Of a stretch of DNA of 64,000 bases, positions 39,540 to 51,429 are shown piece after piece. The translations under genes were made by a program, and so were the position numbers. Source of the DNA: Cavia porcellus (Eukaryota > Chordata > Mammalia > Rodentia > Caviidae); assembly GCF_034190915.1 (NCBI RefSeq), contig NW_026947493.1:43828501-43892500 (forward strand), read 5' to 3'. The notes beneath the pieces are model-generated. The model did no database searches and had not been told where the DNA came from. It worked only from the letters and a program-made list of their open reading frames with translations. How positions within the stretch are numbered: position 1 is the first letter of the stretch; every line of letters starts with the position of its first letter.

Positions 39540-40130
39540 GTAATTTTTATTTTTAAATTTTTTTGTAATTTTTATTTTAAAGAGAATGAAGCCAAGCAAA
39601 ATAAAACAAAATAAAGCCAATCAAAACGAAACAGTGTAAATGAAACAAGACTTCAAAACAAGATAGTAGGAAATCAACAATGGTTACCATAATGCCTCTT
39701 ACTGTCTTCAAAATAGCTGCCCATAACTTCAGACATAGTAAAAGTCAAACAAAATAGAACAGAACTAATAAAAACAAAACAATGAAGGCAATAAAAGACT
39801 TCAAAACAAGGATAACAGTAAATTCAAAATGGCTGCCATAATATATTTTGTTATCTTTGAAATAGCTGCCCAGGCCATTGTATATAATAAAATCAAACAA
39901 AACAAAATAGAGTGAAACCCAACCAAACAAAGCAATGAAATTATACAGGACTTCAAAACAAGATAATAGAGAATTAATCACCTTCAGAAGGAGATCCCCA
40001 GAAATGCTACATTGCATATTGGTATCCTCTGAATAGGTGATTAGACTACTGGCTTTATAGGCCTGCAAAGTCAATGAAACACTAAAACCTACAAGCATTA
40101 AGTTGTATTTTACTTCAATAGCTATAATCA
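39540..40130 (-). repeat. 150-bp tandem array of reduced L1
   Basis: The CTTCAAAACA marker recurs at 39651, 39799 and 39951, giving periods of 148 and 152 bp. Each unit continues with ATAGCTGCCCA and A/C-rich AAAACAAAA tracts. The minus strand is open for 128 codons (40131-39745) with a repeated hydrophobic pattern (CFEVLYNFIALFGW, later LKSFIAFIVLF). A T-rich stretch at about 39535-39560 marks the L1 tail side. No ORF1 or ORF2 sequence adjoins it. Confidence 0.7.
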
Positions 40131-40149
40131 CAGCCTGTGTTTCTCTGTA

Positions 40150-40440
40150 TCATCTCATTCTTTACAGTGGCAGGGGTTTGGGTTGGGGGACCTTGGCTCT
40201 TCTTGTTGCCCAGCCCATGTGCTGGAAGGGGCTAGCTTCTGGTTTTTCCCCCAGTGGCCCATGCATGGCACCGACTTGCAGGGAGGGTTTGCTTCTTGTT
40301 GGCACCTTGTTCTCCTCCCCCACAGTCTGCAAATGGTGTTGACTCATGGGAAAATGCTGGCATCTGGTTCTCTCCTCAGTGGCCTGTGCATGGTGCCAAG
40401 TTGCAGGGAGAGCCTGGCTTCTTCCTAGTTTTATTTTTTA
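40150..40440 (-). repeat. GC-rich duplicated block, possible L1 5' monomers
   Basis: GTGGCCCATGCATGGCACC at 40254 and GTGGCCTGTGCATGGTGCC at 40379 start similar stretches 125 bp apart, each preceded by a CTTCTGG/CATCTGG-type stretch. GC content is well above the neighbours. Its position directly after the tandem array suggests the 5' part of the same reduced L1; this is inference. Confidence 0.5.
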
Positions 40441-40544
40441 AAACATATGTATCATGTGGTTATACCTTTGGTTTTTCTGAATGGACAGCCATTCCATCAG
40501 TATGTTTATTAAATATCCTATAATTTTCCCACAGATAAAATTAC

Positions 40545-41000
40545 TACCTGCATAACATATTAAGGATTGCTACACTCATGGATCTATTATTGGATCCTCT
40601 GTTCTGTTCTGCTAATCCATATACCCATGTCTATACCCATATTTTTATTCTAGTAATCTATAGCAGCATTTTAAAAAGTATGTCTTAGTACCAGGCAAGG
40701 TAAGTTCCTTGCTCTATTTTTCTTCTTGCTTACTTTTTTTTTCCATATAAACTTTGTGATAACTGGATTCAATTCCTAACAGGAAAAAAATCAATTGAGA
40801 TTCTAATTGAAACTGTATTCAATTTATATTGATTTGGGTGGCATTCTATTATACTAGATTGAGTCAAGCAGTCTGAGGATGTTAGACTATGCTTTATGTT
40901 CTTCCATTATATTTTATTATTTTATTTTTATTGTTGTGATTGTTATTATTGAGAATAGACAATAGTTTTTTAAAATGATCTTTTCAGTATGGTATGCTGA
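40545..41000 (-). mobile_element. Old L1 ORF2 fragment
   Basis: TTCTAATTGAAACTGTATTC and GATTTGGGTGGCATTCTATT are the antisense of an L1M ORF2 segment. Confidence 0.5.
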
Positions 41001-42637
41001 AGCTATTTCCTGATATCATCAATGTTTCTTGTATCTTGTCTCTGCTGTCTTCCAATTCTGCCTCCATCAAGTATAACCTGGGGAATTAGTTAGCTAAGTT
41101 ATCTCTTGATACTTTATTTTGGAGGCTTGTGTACTACAAAGTATGTATGACCCACCAAACACATTTTTATATGCAATGTGCTAGTATATTTTTACTTCAT
41201 ATTTGGGATAACAAGTTGACCATTTCCTTGGAAAATCAGAATTTCTTCTAAATAACCAAACACCCTAAAGGTAAATTGCTTTCATTGTTCAGAGTATCAA
41301 AGAATAATCAAAAATAAACAATCTTATCTTTCATCTTCTCTGTTGATTGAAACTACTTTGAAAGCCACTGATTTTCACAAAGGCCAGAGACTTCCTTGTT
41401 TTTTGATGTACAAAGAGTAGGAATTGCTGCCTCTTTTCTATTATAAGGGAAGAAAAACAGAATTGTTAATTTTCTTTTTCAAGATTGACTAGCAAGAAGG
41501 ACAACTCTTTGGTATTAAAAACAGAGCCAATGCTACTCTTGGTTTTTGAAGTCAAAGCAATCCAGCACCAGGGGAAGTCTAGGCGGTGACGCATCTTGTT
41601 TTCTGTCCACTGGTTGTGCAGTGACCACACTCTCCTAGATTTGAGGGTACTCGCCTTATCCATAGCATCTTCATTATTTTCGGCCAGCATCAACCTTGTC
41701 CTGGAGAGGCTTGGGGTTTTATAACATCTCGTGTGAAACGTGGTTGTACAGTAAGATCTAACATCTTGTGGGAAAAGTGGCAGAACACAGAATGTAGAAT
41801 AGTTTAGAGATAGTTGTGCCTGGTTTTGGAAGGCTATAAGCCTGACAGTGCTATATTTATGTTGTGTTACAGTTATTTATATATATTTCTCTCCTTTAGA
41901 GGATGATCATCCCCAGGACAGGGGCCTTACATTGTTGTTTCCTAAGAAAATGGAGATCTTTACTACCCTTTAAATGTTTGAATAAGTGAAGCTGACCCTG
42001 TGCAATAAAGATATGTGAACCTTGGACTGTTTCAAAGTTTTTGATTAAACAACTAAATTCTAGTTCATCTCTGTGGAAGGTTGAGGATATATGAGGACAA
42101 AGACGATGACAGCAACAACAACAACAACAACAACAAAAACCCAATTGCTTTGAATACAACTGTAGGTCCATGAAAACAGTGTAACATCTAAATATTTCTT
42201 AATTCAAACCTTATTTCAAACCTGAAGTTATGAGCTTACCCTAAGTTACGGGGACTTCAACAAATGTTAGTAACTTCAGGAAGGAAATGTGATACTTAAT
42301 CCTTATATTCAGGTGATGAACTCTGAATTGTTAATGCACATGGGTACAACAAATCTTCTCTTACTCTCAGCAGAATACTGTACAGTAATAGCTTCATGAC
42401 TAAGCATTGTCACTGTGAATACATGGCCAACAAATTTCCTCTTACACTGAGTAAAAATTGTAATTGTATATTGCTGAGCTTCCCTCCAAAGAATGAGTGG
42501 TGAGTGGTGAGTCATTAAAAAACCTGATGGATGCTGCTGTGGAGTGCCATCCAACAGAAAGGAAGGATTGCAAAAACATTATTGCATGTCCTTATCCACT
42601 TATTCACTTGATTTGGTACTATAGGACTTATGGCTCT
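41000..42637. other. Intronic sequence, nothing named except a short (CAA)n
   Basis: Open stretches at 41466-41693 and 42309-42554 (minus) do not resemble a known protein. A (CAA)n run of about 25 bases is at 42112-42137. Confidence 0.4.
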
Positions 42638-42642
42638 CCTCC

Positions 42643-43495
42643 TGTTGTAGTCAGTGGTTGCACGGAGAACAATTACATGCAGGACACATAATTTATAATA
42701 TTATTTTGTAATAGTTACCCAAGAGTTAAATACAAAGAAGTGCAGGAAATCTGTCCACAACACTAAAGACCCAAGGAAATCCAGCCAAGGGCCTGGATTC
42801 CAGCAATGTCCTGTGTGAATCCATCTGAAGACCTAAAGCCCACGTCAGTGCTCCTTATGAGTTCACCTGGAGACCCAGAGCTCATGACAATGACTCATGC
42901 AAGTCTGCTTCATGAATATGCACTGAGAAGACCCAAAGGTCCGTGTGGGAACTAGATAGTCTATACTAGTGGAGTGAAAGATCTGTGCTAGTAGGCTGAG
43001 GGTTCTACCCTAGAGCCAAGAAGTGAGGCTTAGAATAAGAACTAGGGCTCCCCAAAAAGTACAACACCAATCCTTAGTGACAATGAGGTTCCAAGCTCCT
43101 CCTCTTGTGAGAACAGCTTAGGACGTATCATGAAGCCAGCATGATAAACTTCTGGAGGTTACACAGCACACATCTTTCCCTCTGGAGCCACGAAACAATG
43201 CTCCGTGTAAGGACCAGAGCTACCCCAAAGTGAACTGCAGCCATCCTTAGCAACAAGGTCCCAGCTCCTTTGACGATAATGGCTAAATTTGTATCAGGAA
43301 GAAACTCCACATGCTCCTCCAGGAGAACCAATGGCTCCAAACAACAACACTTAGGAGAATCCACAGCTCCAATGCTCCTCCTCCTCTTGTCTTTTTTATG
43401 ATGGCAACTTTCCTCAGGTGGGCTGCCTTCACTCAGCACCATGCTGATTTAATTCAGCCAGTGGTAAGTTTACCACCAGTTTTTAATGAATAATA
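42643..43495. mobile_element. ~0.8 kb LTR, copy C
   Basis: 853 bp, the third copy, with a perfect 5-bp duplication CCTCC at 42638-42642 and 43496-43500. It starts TGTTGTAGTCAGTGGTTG and its last bases align position by position with copies A and B. It shares the 'AGAGCTCATGACAATGACTC' and 'GGCAACTTTCCTCAGG' blocks with the other copies, with changes. Confidence 0.75.
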
Positions 43496-43552
43496 CCTCC
43501 ACAGTCAAAATGATCATGATAGGTAAACTTTTTGAATTGACTAAGGACATTT

Positions 43553-43687
43553 TTTTTTTTTTGAGATGAGGTCTCACTATGCATTTCAGGCTGGCCTTGA
43601 GCTCACTTTGTAGCCCAGGCTGGTTTCGAACTTGCAACGATCCTCCCACCTCAGCCTCCCGAGTGCTGGGATTACAGGAGTGAGCCA
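43553..43687 (-). mobile_element. B1 SINE with 14-bp target duplication
   Basis: Full B1 on the minus strand. The plus strand shows a T run, GAGATGAGGTCTCACTATGC, then GTGCTGGGATTACAGGAGTG. Flanked by GACTAAGGACATTT at 43539-43552 and 43688-43701. A well-preserved, younger insertion. Confidence 0.92.
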
Positions 43688-43784
43688 GACTAAGGACATT
43701 TGAGGCAGCCATGACAGTGCAACTAAAGATACTCATGAAAGAGTGACAAGACAGTTGGACTAAGTGTGTTTCAAGTGAAGAGAA

Positions 43785-44150
43785 GTGTTTTGAGGAGTGC
43801 TATACTTTAAATATAGATAGAATGTCTCTCCAAAAATTCATACATTCAGAGGTGAAGCTTTTGGAGGTGATTGGATCGTGGGGAAACTATAGCTGACATG
43901 CTGCTAGAGGTGGGATCTGGTTGAGGCTGGTTACTGGGGATGTGACCTAGATATAGCTCCTTCTCTGGCTCCTCTCTGTTCCATGACATGAGCACTTTTC
44001 CTGGGCTGCAGGCCCTTTTACCATCCTGTTTCCTCATTAAGCCTGCCAACCATGCACTGACATCTTTGAAACTGTGAGGCAAAGTAAGCCTCTGCTTTGT
44101 AGTTGTGGATGTCAGGTACTATGGCCAGCAGTGAGAAAAATGCCTAAGAC
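43785..44150 (+). mobile_element. MaLR-class LTR
   Basis: TGCTATACTTTAAATATAG, GGTGAAGCTTTTGGAGGTGA and AAACTGTGAGGCAAAGTAAG are in sense MaLR order. Confidence 0.7.
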
Positions 44151-44609
44151 AAGGGGGACGAATGACAATGTGTCCTTTACTGTAATACATTTTGGTTTAA
44201 ATTTCCACCATAGTTGTTTATCACATCTTGTTTGTGGTTGTATAGAGGATCATGTACATTAGCGAGGTTTTCTGTAATATGTATAGAAAATAGAGGTGTG
44301 AAGAGGATGGGCAGGGACATAAGGACAGGATGAGATGAAAGGCCAGAAAAAGGAGCTGCGGCTTCAGGAGGGCCAACAAGCCTATTTTTGCTGGGTTTTT
44401 ATAGGGCTTGACTTTTTCTTCCTTTGCTGTTGATACATTGTTCCCTTAAATATGTCCCCCATCCTCTTGTCCTTCCTTTCTCAGTTCTCTTTCTGGGTTT
44501 CACTTTCTTTTATTAGTCTCTTAAATGAAGGAATAGCCAATTATTCTGTCCTTAATCATTTTCTTCAATGATTTCTTTCTGTTCTATGAATATGATATTT
44601 TCACCTACT
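44151..44609. other. Intronic sequence, nothing recognised
   Basis: No feature identified. Confidence 0.4.
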
Positions 44610-45179
44610 GCTTATATCTTGATGCCTTCAGTTATTCAACAAATGTTTACAGTGCACCTAAACATGTACCATGCACTGGGTACATCAGTGAACAAAACAG
44701 TTTTCTTTCTTCTAGAGTTTATGTCTGCTAGAGATGTAACATTTAGGTGGAGATAATAAATACTAAATGAGAGTACAAGGGTTATATCATGTATCAGAAA
44801 AGTGCCATGGAAGAGGGAAAAAGAATAATGTAAGAAAGATCAATAGGGAAGTGGTTTGCAATTATAAGATGGTGAGGAAGGTGCCCTCCAAAGCTAGTGT
44901 TGTAGCAGACATGGAGAACAAATGAGTCAGTCCTGGCTTCTAGGGAAGAGTGTTTTGGTGGCAGTGCAAAGACTCTAAGAGGGGCATGCCCCTGGCCAGT
45001 GTGACTGGGGCCAACAGAAGAAGGGAAGGTAGAAATAGATGAGATCAAATAATCGATGGGGGATCTGATCATATAAAGTTTGTAGGCTACTTTAAGTCCT
45101 TGGGCAAGTAAAATAGGGAACCACTGCAGCATTTTGATCCAAAGGATTGACATAATCTGATTTATATTTTAAAAGTTTC

Positions 45180-45234
<55 letters not shown>

Positions 45235-45830
45235 CAGAGAGAGACAGAGAGAGAGACAGTTCACATGATGTATGTGCAGGTGTGAGAGCTGTGAGGGTAC
45301 TCAGGAGGCTCCTGTAATTAACAAGTTTGAACTAAGGTTGTAATAATAGATGTGGCCAGAGTGGTTGGCTTCTAAAGCTAAAACTATAAAAAAGGAATTT
45401 CCTAGTGAATTGGATATAGAGTATAAGAGAAAAGAGGAGTTAAAGATTATTCCACGATTTCCGGTATGAGCTACTGAAATGATGTCAATGCTTTTTATGT
45501 GAAGGTAAATCAGGCAAAATGAATATCTGGAATTCAGTTTTATGTGTTTTAAATTTGAGACAGCTATTACTGAATAGGCATTTGATATTCCTTGTGGAGA
45601 TCCCAATTAGTTATATACAGTAGCTTGGGAGAGAGTTTTGGGCTGGAGATTTATATTTTGGAAACACAGACATACAGCAGAGGTGGACAACTCTAAGGAA
45701 ATGAATGTAAGCAGAGAAAGGAAGAGGACTAAGACTGAAACTTGGGCATTCCAGTGCTGAGAGTGCAAGGAGAAAGAAGGGATCAATCAAAGAGACTTAG
45801 AAGAAGTGACCTCTTGGCATCATCTCTAAA
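44610..45830 (+). repeat. Ancient interspersed repeat, long copy
   Basis: TTATTCAACAAATGTTTACA, CATCAGTGAACAAAACAG, then ATTGACATAATCTGATTTAT and TTTGAGACAGCTATTACTGA form a fixed order that I recognise from an old mammalian repeat whose name I cannot assign. It is split by the GA microsatellite. Confidence 0.5.
45180..45262 (+). repeat. (GA)n microsatellite
   Basis: GAGAGA with GACAGA interruptions. Confidence 0.95.
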
Positions 45831-47515
45831 GACCCTAGACTGAGTTAGATGCTTATGTTACCTATAGGTGTCTACAACATGTTTTACCTGAGTTTGTCAT
45901 AAAACTTAATACCGTACATTGAAATTGTATATATACCCATTCCCCTACTCAATTTGGGCTAGCAGTGTTTTTACTAATATTAGGTCATTATTATCATACA
46001 TGAGTTAAATTGTATAGTATTAAAAAGAGCCATCCCTTGATTTAATGCTGTTTGCCTGAAAAGCAATTTAGACTCTAGAATATTTTATAGTATTTATGGT
46101 TTATTTTGTGAATTGGCATCTGGCCAATGTTATTTGCTGTAGATTAAGTATTGATTCGCAGTAGAATGGGATATCACATTTAAAATTCTTTTTTTTAACC
46201 AGTGTTTATGTTTAAATTTTGCTTTATGCATCTCATATATCAACCCCATCTTTGCAAAATAAAATCAGAATCCTGAATAGCGGGGTATGTAATATGGCCA
46301 TAAATTAACTCAGGTGGAAATAAAACCAGTAAAACCTTACTATTTATAGCATGCTGGGGTGCACTATCAAGTTTTGCTAAAATTCAAAGAAACGGCTCAC
46401 AAATACTATTGAATAGTAAGTTCCCTTGGGATTTTATATAGCTCTGTTGGACACATTTTATTTGAAGAGTTCTGTCCAGATCCAGCCTCAATTACACAGA
46501 TTCTGATCTGAAATATTTTCTGTACAATAGAAGATCAAGATAGTGAAAGCTAAAGCAGCAGGAGACAGCTTTGAAAGGAAACAAGCAAAAAACAACAAAA
46601 AGGGACTCAGGAAGCAACAATAACACAGGATTTTTTTCTAGGGGAAAAAAGCAAGAAGCACCAAGTGTACAGCTCAGTGTTTCAGAAAAATGAGACTGTA
46701 AAGGTTATAGTTTTTACTTAGACCATGGGAGTCAATATATTGTTTCTGAAACAGAAAAAATTCTCTTTCCTATCTTCACATATGGAACAACTACAGAATA
46801 TATTAACAGATCTCTGCAGTGCAGAGCCGAGAGATTTAATCTTTTCAAATGAAACAGCATATATCTCTGTTCTGAACACTTTAGCAATTTAACTTCCCTG
46901 CCATATATCACCTATTTAGATTTTGAGTATTGGAATGTAAAACTTTGCAAGAACCTCATAAACCTAGAAAAGGGACAAGATATACCCATGAGGAAATTAA
47001 AAGGCAAGACAGTGCAGGATATAATGTAACTGCAAAGTGTGCTTTGCAGAATGTAACCGCAGAGGGAGAGTACAGAGGAAGGAACCAGAACAGGGAAAAG
47101 CAGAAACCCTAGGGAATCTGTAATGATAAAGAAGAGACACCATGGAACACAATATTGATGAAACTCAAAAAAGTACACAAAAATGGGGGTTTGCTGCTTT
47201 TATGAACCCCAGTTTTTTTGAAGGATAAAAGGAGCTAGAGGCTAAATATTAGAGAGGGAAATGGAGAAGAGAAGAATGCATCAATGGGCTTCAGATCATG
47301 AAATCGGGCTCCAAAACAATGCACCACTAACCAGATTAGTGCTACATATATCACTGCTCAGGCTGCATGTGTCCTTGTGGGGTTGGGCATGGAAGAAATG
47401 GTTCTCACTGTGTCATGAGGACAAGTCATTGCTATTGAAGTGAAGGATGTGTCACAGAAAGGTTATAATGGTTTGGTCATCCCTATAATTTATAATTTGT
47501 TCTAATATACACTTG
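45831..47515. other. Intronic sequence, nothing recognised
   Basis: No exon or named repeat. Short open stretches near 46912-47178 and 47261-47443 look like chance. Confidence 0.4.
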
Positions 47516-47524
47516 TAAAGAGGG

Positions 47525-47720
47525 AGGAAGCAGGGTTCTGGGGTACTTGACTCTAATCCCAGTACTTTGGAAGCTAAGTAAAGAGGATCTTAAGTTCAAA
47601 TTATATTTGGCAACTTAGTGAGCCCCTGTTTCAAGATAAAAAAATAAAGAAGAACCAGAAATATGGTTTTATGTGAAGGCTCTGGGTTAAACCTTTGGAA
47701 CTGCCAAACAAGAACAACAA
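47525..47720 (+). mobile_element. Composite B1-ID SINE, diverged
   Basis: CTAATCCCAGTACTTTGGAA and GAGCCCCTGTTTCAAGATAA are B1. The ID half keeps GGCTCTGGGTTAAACC. Confidence 0.65.
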
Positions 47721-48342
47721 CAAAAACAAAAAGGGAAAAAGGTGAAATTAATTTGCTTTACATATGCACCACATAAAAAATTTGAGTTAAACTATCATAT
47801 TGCACCCCATTATTAGATTTAAATGAGTTCTAAGATTTTTTTTTACAGCATTGGTAGTTTATCAGTAAGTTTACTGGACAGGTTCCAGGTAAAAATTTTT
47901 TAATTATGTATTTATTTTTAAACATCTTTAGGTTTGTTCTAGTAATATAAGGATAAGATTTAGTAATAAGAAATGTGTCCCTTAATTGGTTTCTGGTATT
48001 AGACATAGTCTCTAAGGATGAACTACATTCCATTTGTAAGCAAACTGTTCTAATTTTGAGAATGAGAATTTTGAGACTAAGTTTCATTCCCTGGCCAACG
48101 TCCACTGAATCCCAAATTTGCCTCTCCTCTTGAATTATAATCCTTAGTGTACGGCATCTGAAATCAGAAGTCATCTACCGTATTCACCAATTCACAAGCG
48201 GCAGTTGGTATCACTGTCTTATCTTCACTCCAATATCCCAATTCAGTTTACTAATGTCTTGGACAAAGATCTTCACTGAGTTATTACAGAAGTCTCTGGA
48301 CTCTCAGTTCTTCAATCCACATTTTCAGAAGTCCTGAGTTAC
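47721..48342. other. Intronic sequence, nothing recognised
   Basis: A minus-strand open stretch at 48174-47830 (114 codons) matches nothing I know. Confidence 0.4.
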
Positions 48343-48452
48343 CTTTTTTTTGTCTTTTTGAGACAGGATCACTATGTAGTTCAGGTTGGCCTTGAACTCA
48401 CTTTGTAACCCAGGCTGGGCTTAAACTCATGGTGGTTCTCCTGCCTATCGTT
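48343..48452 (-). mobile_element. B1 SINE, 5' truncated
   Basis: T run, GAGACAGGATCACTATGTAG, GGCCTTGAACTCACTTTGTA. The right (5') end is missing. Confidence 0.8.
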
Positions 48453-48742
48453 ATGACAAATTCAGGATCGTAAAGTAGGGACATTATTCAGGATTGTTTG
48501 GGCAGGTATTCAGTGTAATCACAAGTAGCTGTATAAGATAGCAATTTGGCTACAGACATAAGAGAGGGCTACTGAAGGTAAATTAGAAGAGAGAAGATGC
48601 TATGACACTGGCTGTGAAAGTGAAAGAAGAGGTCAAGGACCTAGAAAAGGCAAGGAAATTATTTTTCCCCTAAAGTGTCTGAGAGAATGTGGTCTTTTCA
48701 CACTTTTAGCCTGGGACTTCAGGGCTTTAGAAACATAGGAGA

Positions 48743-48855
48743 GGGGCTGGGGATTTAGCTCAGCGGCATAAGCGCCTGCCTTGCAAGCAGGCAGTCATGA
48801 GTTTGACCCCTGGTACCGATAAAAAGGAAAAAGACAAAAAAAAAAAAAAAAAAAA
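48743..48855 (+). mobile_element. ID-type SINE, well preserved, 14-bp target duplication
   Basis: It begins GGGGCTGGGGATTTAGCTCA and ends GGTACCGATAAAAAGG plus a long A run. Flanked by AGAAACATAGGAGA at 48729-48742 and 48856-48869, identical over 14 bases. It shows the consensus of the ID family in this genome. The B box reads GAGTTTGACCCC, slightly off the consensus. Confidence 0.95.
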
Positions 48856-48869
48856 AGAAACATAGGAGA

Positions 48870-49465
48870 AAAATTCAAGTTATTTTAATCTATTAAACTT
48901 GTGGAAATCTTTATAGCAGCATCACACTGATACACTGTTACGAGCACTTTTCATTCATCCCTGTGCTGTGTTTCTTGCAGCATAATATAATGGTCCTTTA
49001 CAAGGCTGTCAGTTTTCATAATGGTAAGAATTGCCTTTTTATGTTTATATCTCCTGTGTCTAGCATATTATCCTTAAATATTTACTAATTGATGTATGAA
49101 ATTAATACAATACAGACTAAAGAATGTTCCCCTCCTCCGATTTTTTTCTTCTCTTAGTTTTTGCTCAAAGCCCTCTAACTGCATATAAAGGAATTATTAT
49201 TTTGGTCAAAGGTCCTGGATCTTTTCAAATCTCCACTGACCCATCCCTCCCTCCTCCTGTTACTCACTATGTTCTACGACTCTGCTTTCTGTATCTTCCC
49301 CTATTTTTTGTCTCTGCTTCCATCCTAATCATCTTCATTGTGATGGTTCCTACTGTTTTTCTTTAGTTAAGGCAGTCTCTCTTCTCTCTGGAAGTCTAAG
49401 TCTTCCATGTCTGGATGGCTCAGTTCAAAGGCTGCTTGTCAGGTAATACAAGGGAGCAGACATTA
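48870..49465. other. Intronic sequence, nothing recognised
   Basis: No feature identified. Confidence 0.4.
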
Positions 49466-49469
49466 TCCT

Positions 49470-50340
49470 TTACACAAATAGTGCTGGAGAAACTGGACAT
49501 CCACATGAAAAAAGCAAAACAAAACCAAAACAAAGGAATCGAGACATGGAAGGGCCTCATATCCTTCACATAAATTAATACAAAATGGATCATAGTCTAA
49601 AATGTAAAATGCCAAACTATAAAACTCATAGAAGATAACAGAAAACCTAGATGATGCTGACTATGCCAATGACATTTAATATAAAACATAAAAGGCATGA
49701 TTCATGAACTAAAGACAAGTTGGACTCATTAAAACTAAAAAAAAATTCTGCTCTGTGAAAAACAATGTTAAGAGACTGAAAGGTAAGCCACAGACTGAGA
49801 GAAGAACATTTGCAAGATACTTCTGGTAAAGGATATGCAAAGAACTCTGAAAATTCAACAGAAAGAAAACAAACCAACTCAAAGGTGGGCTTCAGTCTTC
49901 AACAGACACATTACAAAAGAAGATGTAAATACACGTATATGAAGTTTCTCCATGTCACATGTCATTAGGGAAATTCAGATCCAAACACTAGTGAGACAAC
50001 ACGACACAGTTGTTAGAGTGGCCACGATCCAGAACACTGTCAGGTGCTGCCTAAGAAGGAGGTGAAGAAATAGGAGCTCTCATGATTGCTAGTGCGATTA
50101 CAAAATGATACAGCTACTTTTGAAGACAGTTTGGCAGTTTCTTACAAAATTAAACACAGAATCATGCTACTTGGAATGTATCCAAAGGAATTGAAAACTT
50201 ATATCTACATAAAAAACATGTGTGAGAATGTTGATAGCAGCTTTGTTCATAAGTTTCCAAACCAGGAAGAAACCATCATGTTTTGTTGTAGATAAATAGA
50301 TAAACTGGCTTACTCACTTTATGGAGTACTATATGACATC
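49470..50340 (+). mobile_element. Old L1 ORF2 C-terminal region
   Basis: GAGAAACTGGACATCCACAT, GAAGAACATTTGCAAGATAC, ATGTATCCAAAGGAATTGAA and TATGGAGTACTATATGACAT are the standard order of the L1 ORF2 end in sense. Frames are broken. Confidence 0.8.
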
Positions 50341-50345
50341 AAAAA

Positions 50346-50560
50346 GAGCTTGCTGAGTATGGGAATGCATACCTATAATCTCAGTGCTTTGGGAAGCTGA
50401 GGTAGGTGGTAGGAAGCTTGTAAGCTTGAACCCAGCCTAGGCAAACTGATCAACTTAGAGAGAGAGACTTATTTAAAAAATAAATAAATAAATACGGCTT
50501 GGGATGTTGTTAGTGCAAAGGCCTTGGGCCCAACTCCCATTTTTCAAAATGAATGAATAA
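50346..50560 (+). mobile_element. Composite B1-ID SINE
   Basis: TATGGGAATGCATACCTATA, GGGAAGCTGAGGTAGGTGG, then an AAATAAAT linker and a degraded ID half (GGCTTGGGATGTTGTTAGTG). Confidence 0.75.
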
Positions 50561-50565
50561 AAACG

Positions 50566-50605
50566 TACATACATACATACATACATACATGCTTGCATGC
50601 ATGCA
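50566..50605 (+). repeat. (CATA)n and (CATG)n microsatellite
   Basis: CATA units followed by GCATG units, at the tail of the SINE. Confidence 0.9.
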
Positions 50606-50609
50606 ATCA

Positions 50610-51150
50610 ATCTGCTCTCCAGCAAAGTCCCTCTTAGTTCATCACATCCAAGTTCTATTTTCATTTTATGTTTTAAGTTTATAATAAAAAGGAAGTTATT
50701 GTATAAGAGTTAACAATGTTGTTTTCTAGCATACTATAATCCTTTAAAAATATTTGCAAATAAAAGTAGAGATACCACTGAATATGAATGAATAAAACGA
50801 GAAGAGAATCAATAGTTTTGAGTGTTATTATTACTTAGTCTTTGATTGTACATATTTTCTAAAATACAGGGATGATAAGAGAAGTGATTAGTGCTACTTT
50901 ATACTTTTTATTGTGGATCTTGTTAGAAGGCCATTCTGGAATGTTTCATAATTACACAGGCTAGAATGGCATACCAGAACCTCATATTAAACAGATGCAG
51001 TTGCATTTCTCAAATGTATGTACCTCAAGTCATCATGTTGTACACAATACATACATGTAGTTTTATCAATTAAAATACAAGAAAAGATGTCCATGTACTA
51101 AAACAAATATTACATTCTAGTGAAATATAATGTCACATTAATTAAAAGAC
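50610..51150. other. Intronic sequence, nothing recognised
   Basis: AT-rich, no feature identified. Confidence 0.4.
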
Positions 51151-51151
51151 T

Positions 51152-51345
51152 TAAACTGGGCATGGTGGCACATACCTATAGTCCTAGCACTTGGAAGGCT
51201 GAGACAGGAGGATCATTGCAAGTTTGAGTCCAGTCTGGGCTACAAAGTGAGCCCAAGGTCAGCCTGAACTTCATAGAAAGACTCTGTCTCAAAAAGACCA
51301 AAAGAACAAGACAAAACAAAACAAAACAAAAAACCAAACCCCCCA
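51152..51345 (+). mobile_element. B1 SINE
   Basis: CTGGGCATGGTGGCACATAC, GGAGGATCATTGCAAGTTTG and GACTCTGTCTCAAAAAGACC, with AAAGACTT near both ends as a probable target duplication. Confidence 0.85.
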
Positions 51346-51429
51346 AAGACTTTTGCTGATATACATTTATCTACACAATAAAACAATATATTTTTGTGAA
51401 ATGTTTTTAACTAGTATGAATCTTTTTTT

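Noticed and set aside
41896..42171. Open stretch with a poly-Cys run
   Set aside because: Caused by the (CAA)n repeat read on the minus strand.
47830..48174. 114-codon minus-strand open stretch
   Set aside because: No recognisable domain; AT-rich; no supporting splice signals.
48743..48855. Possible tRNA gene, from the A- and B-box-like motifs
   Set aside because: The surrounding structure, A tail and 14-bp target duplication show a tRNA-derived SINE.
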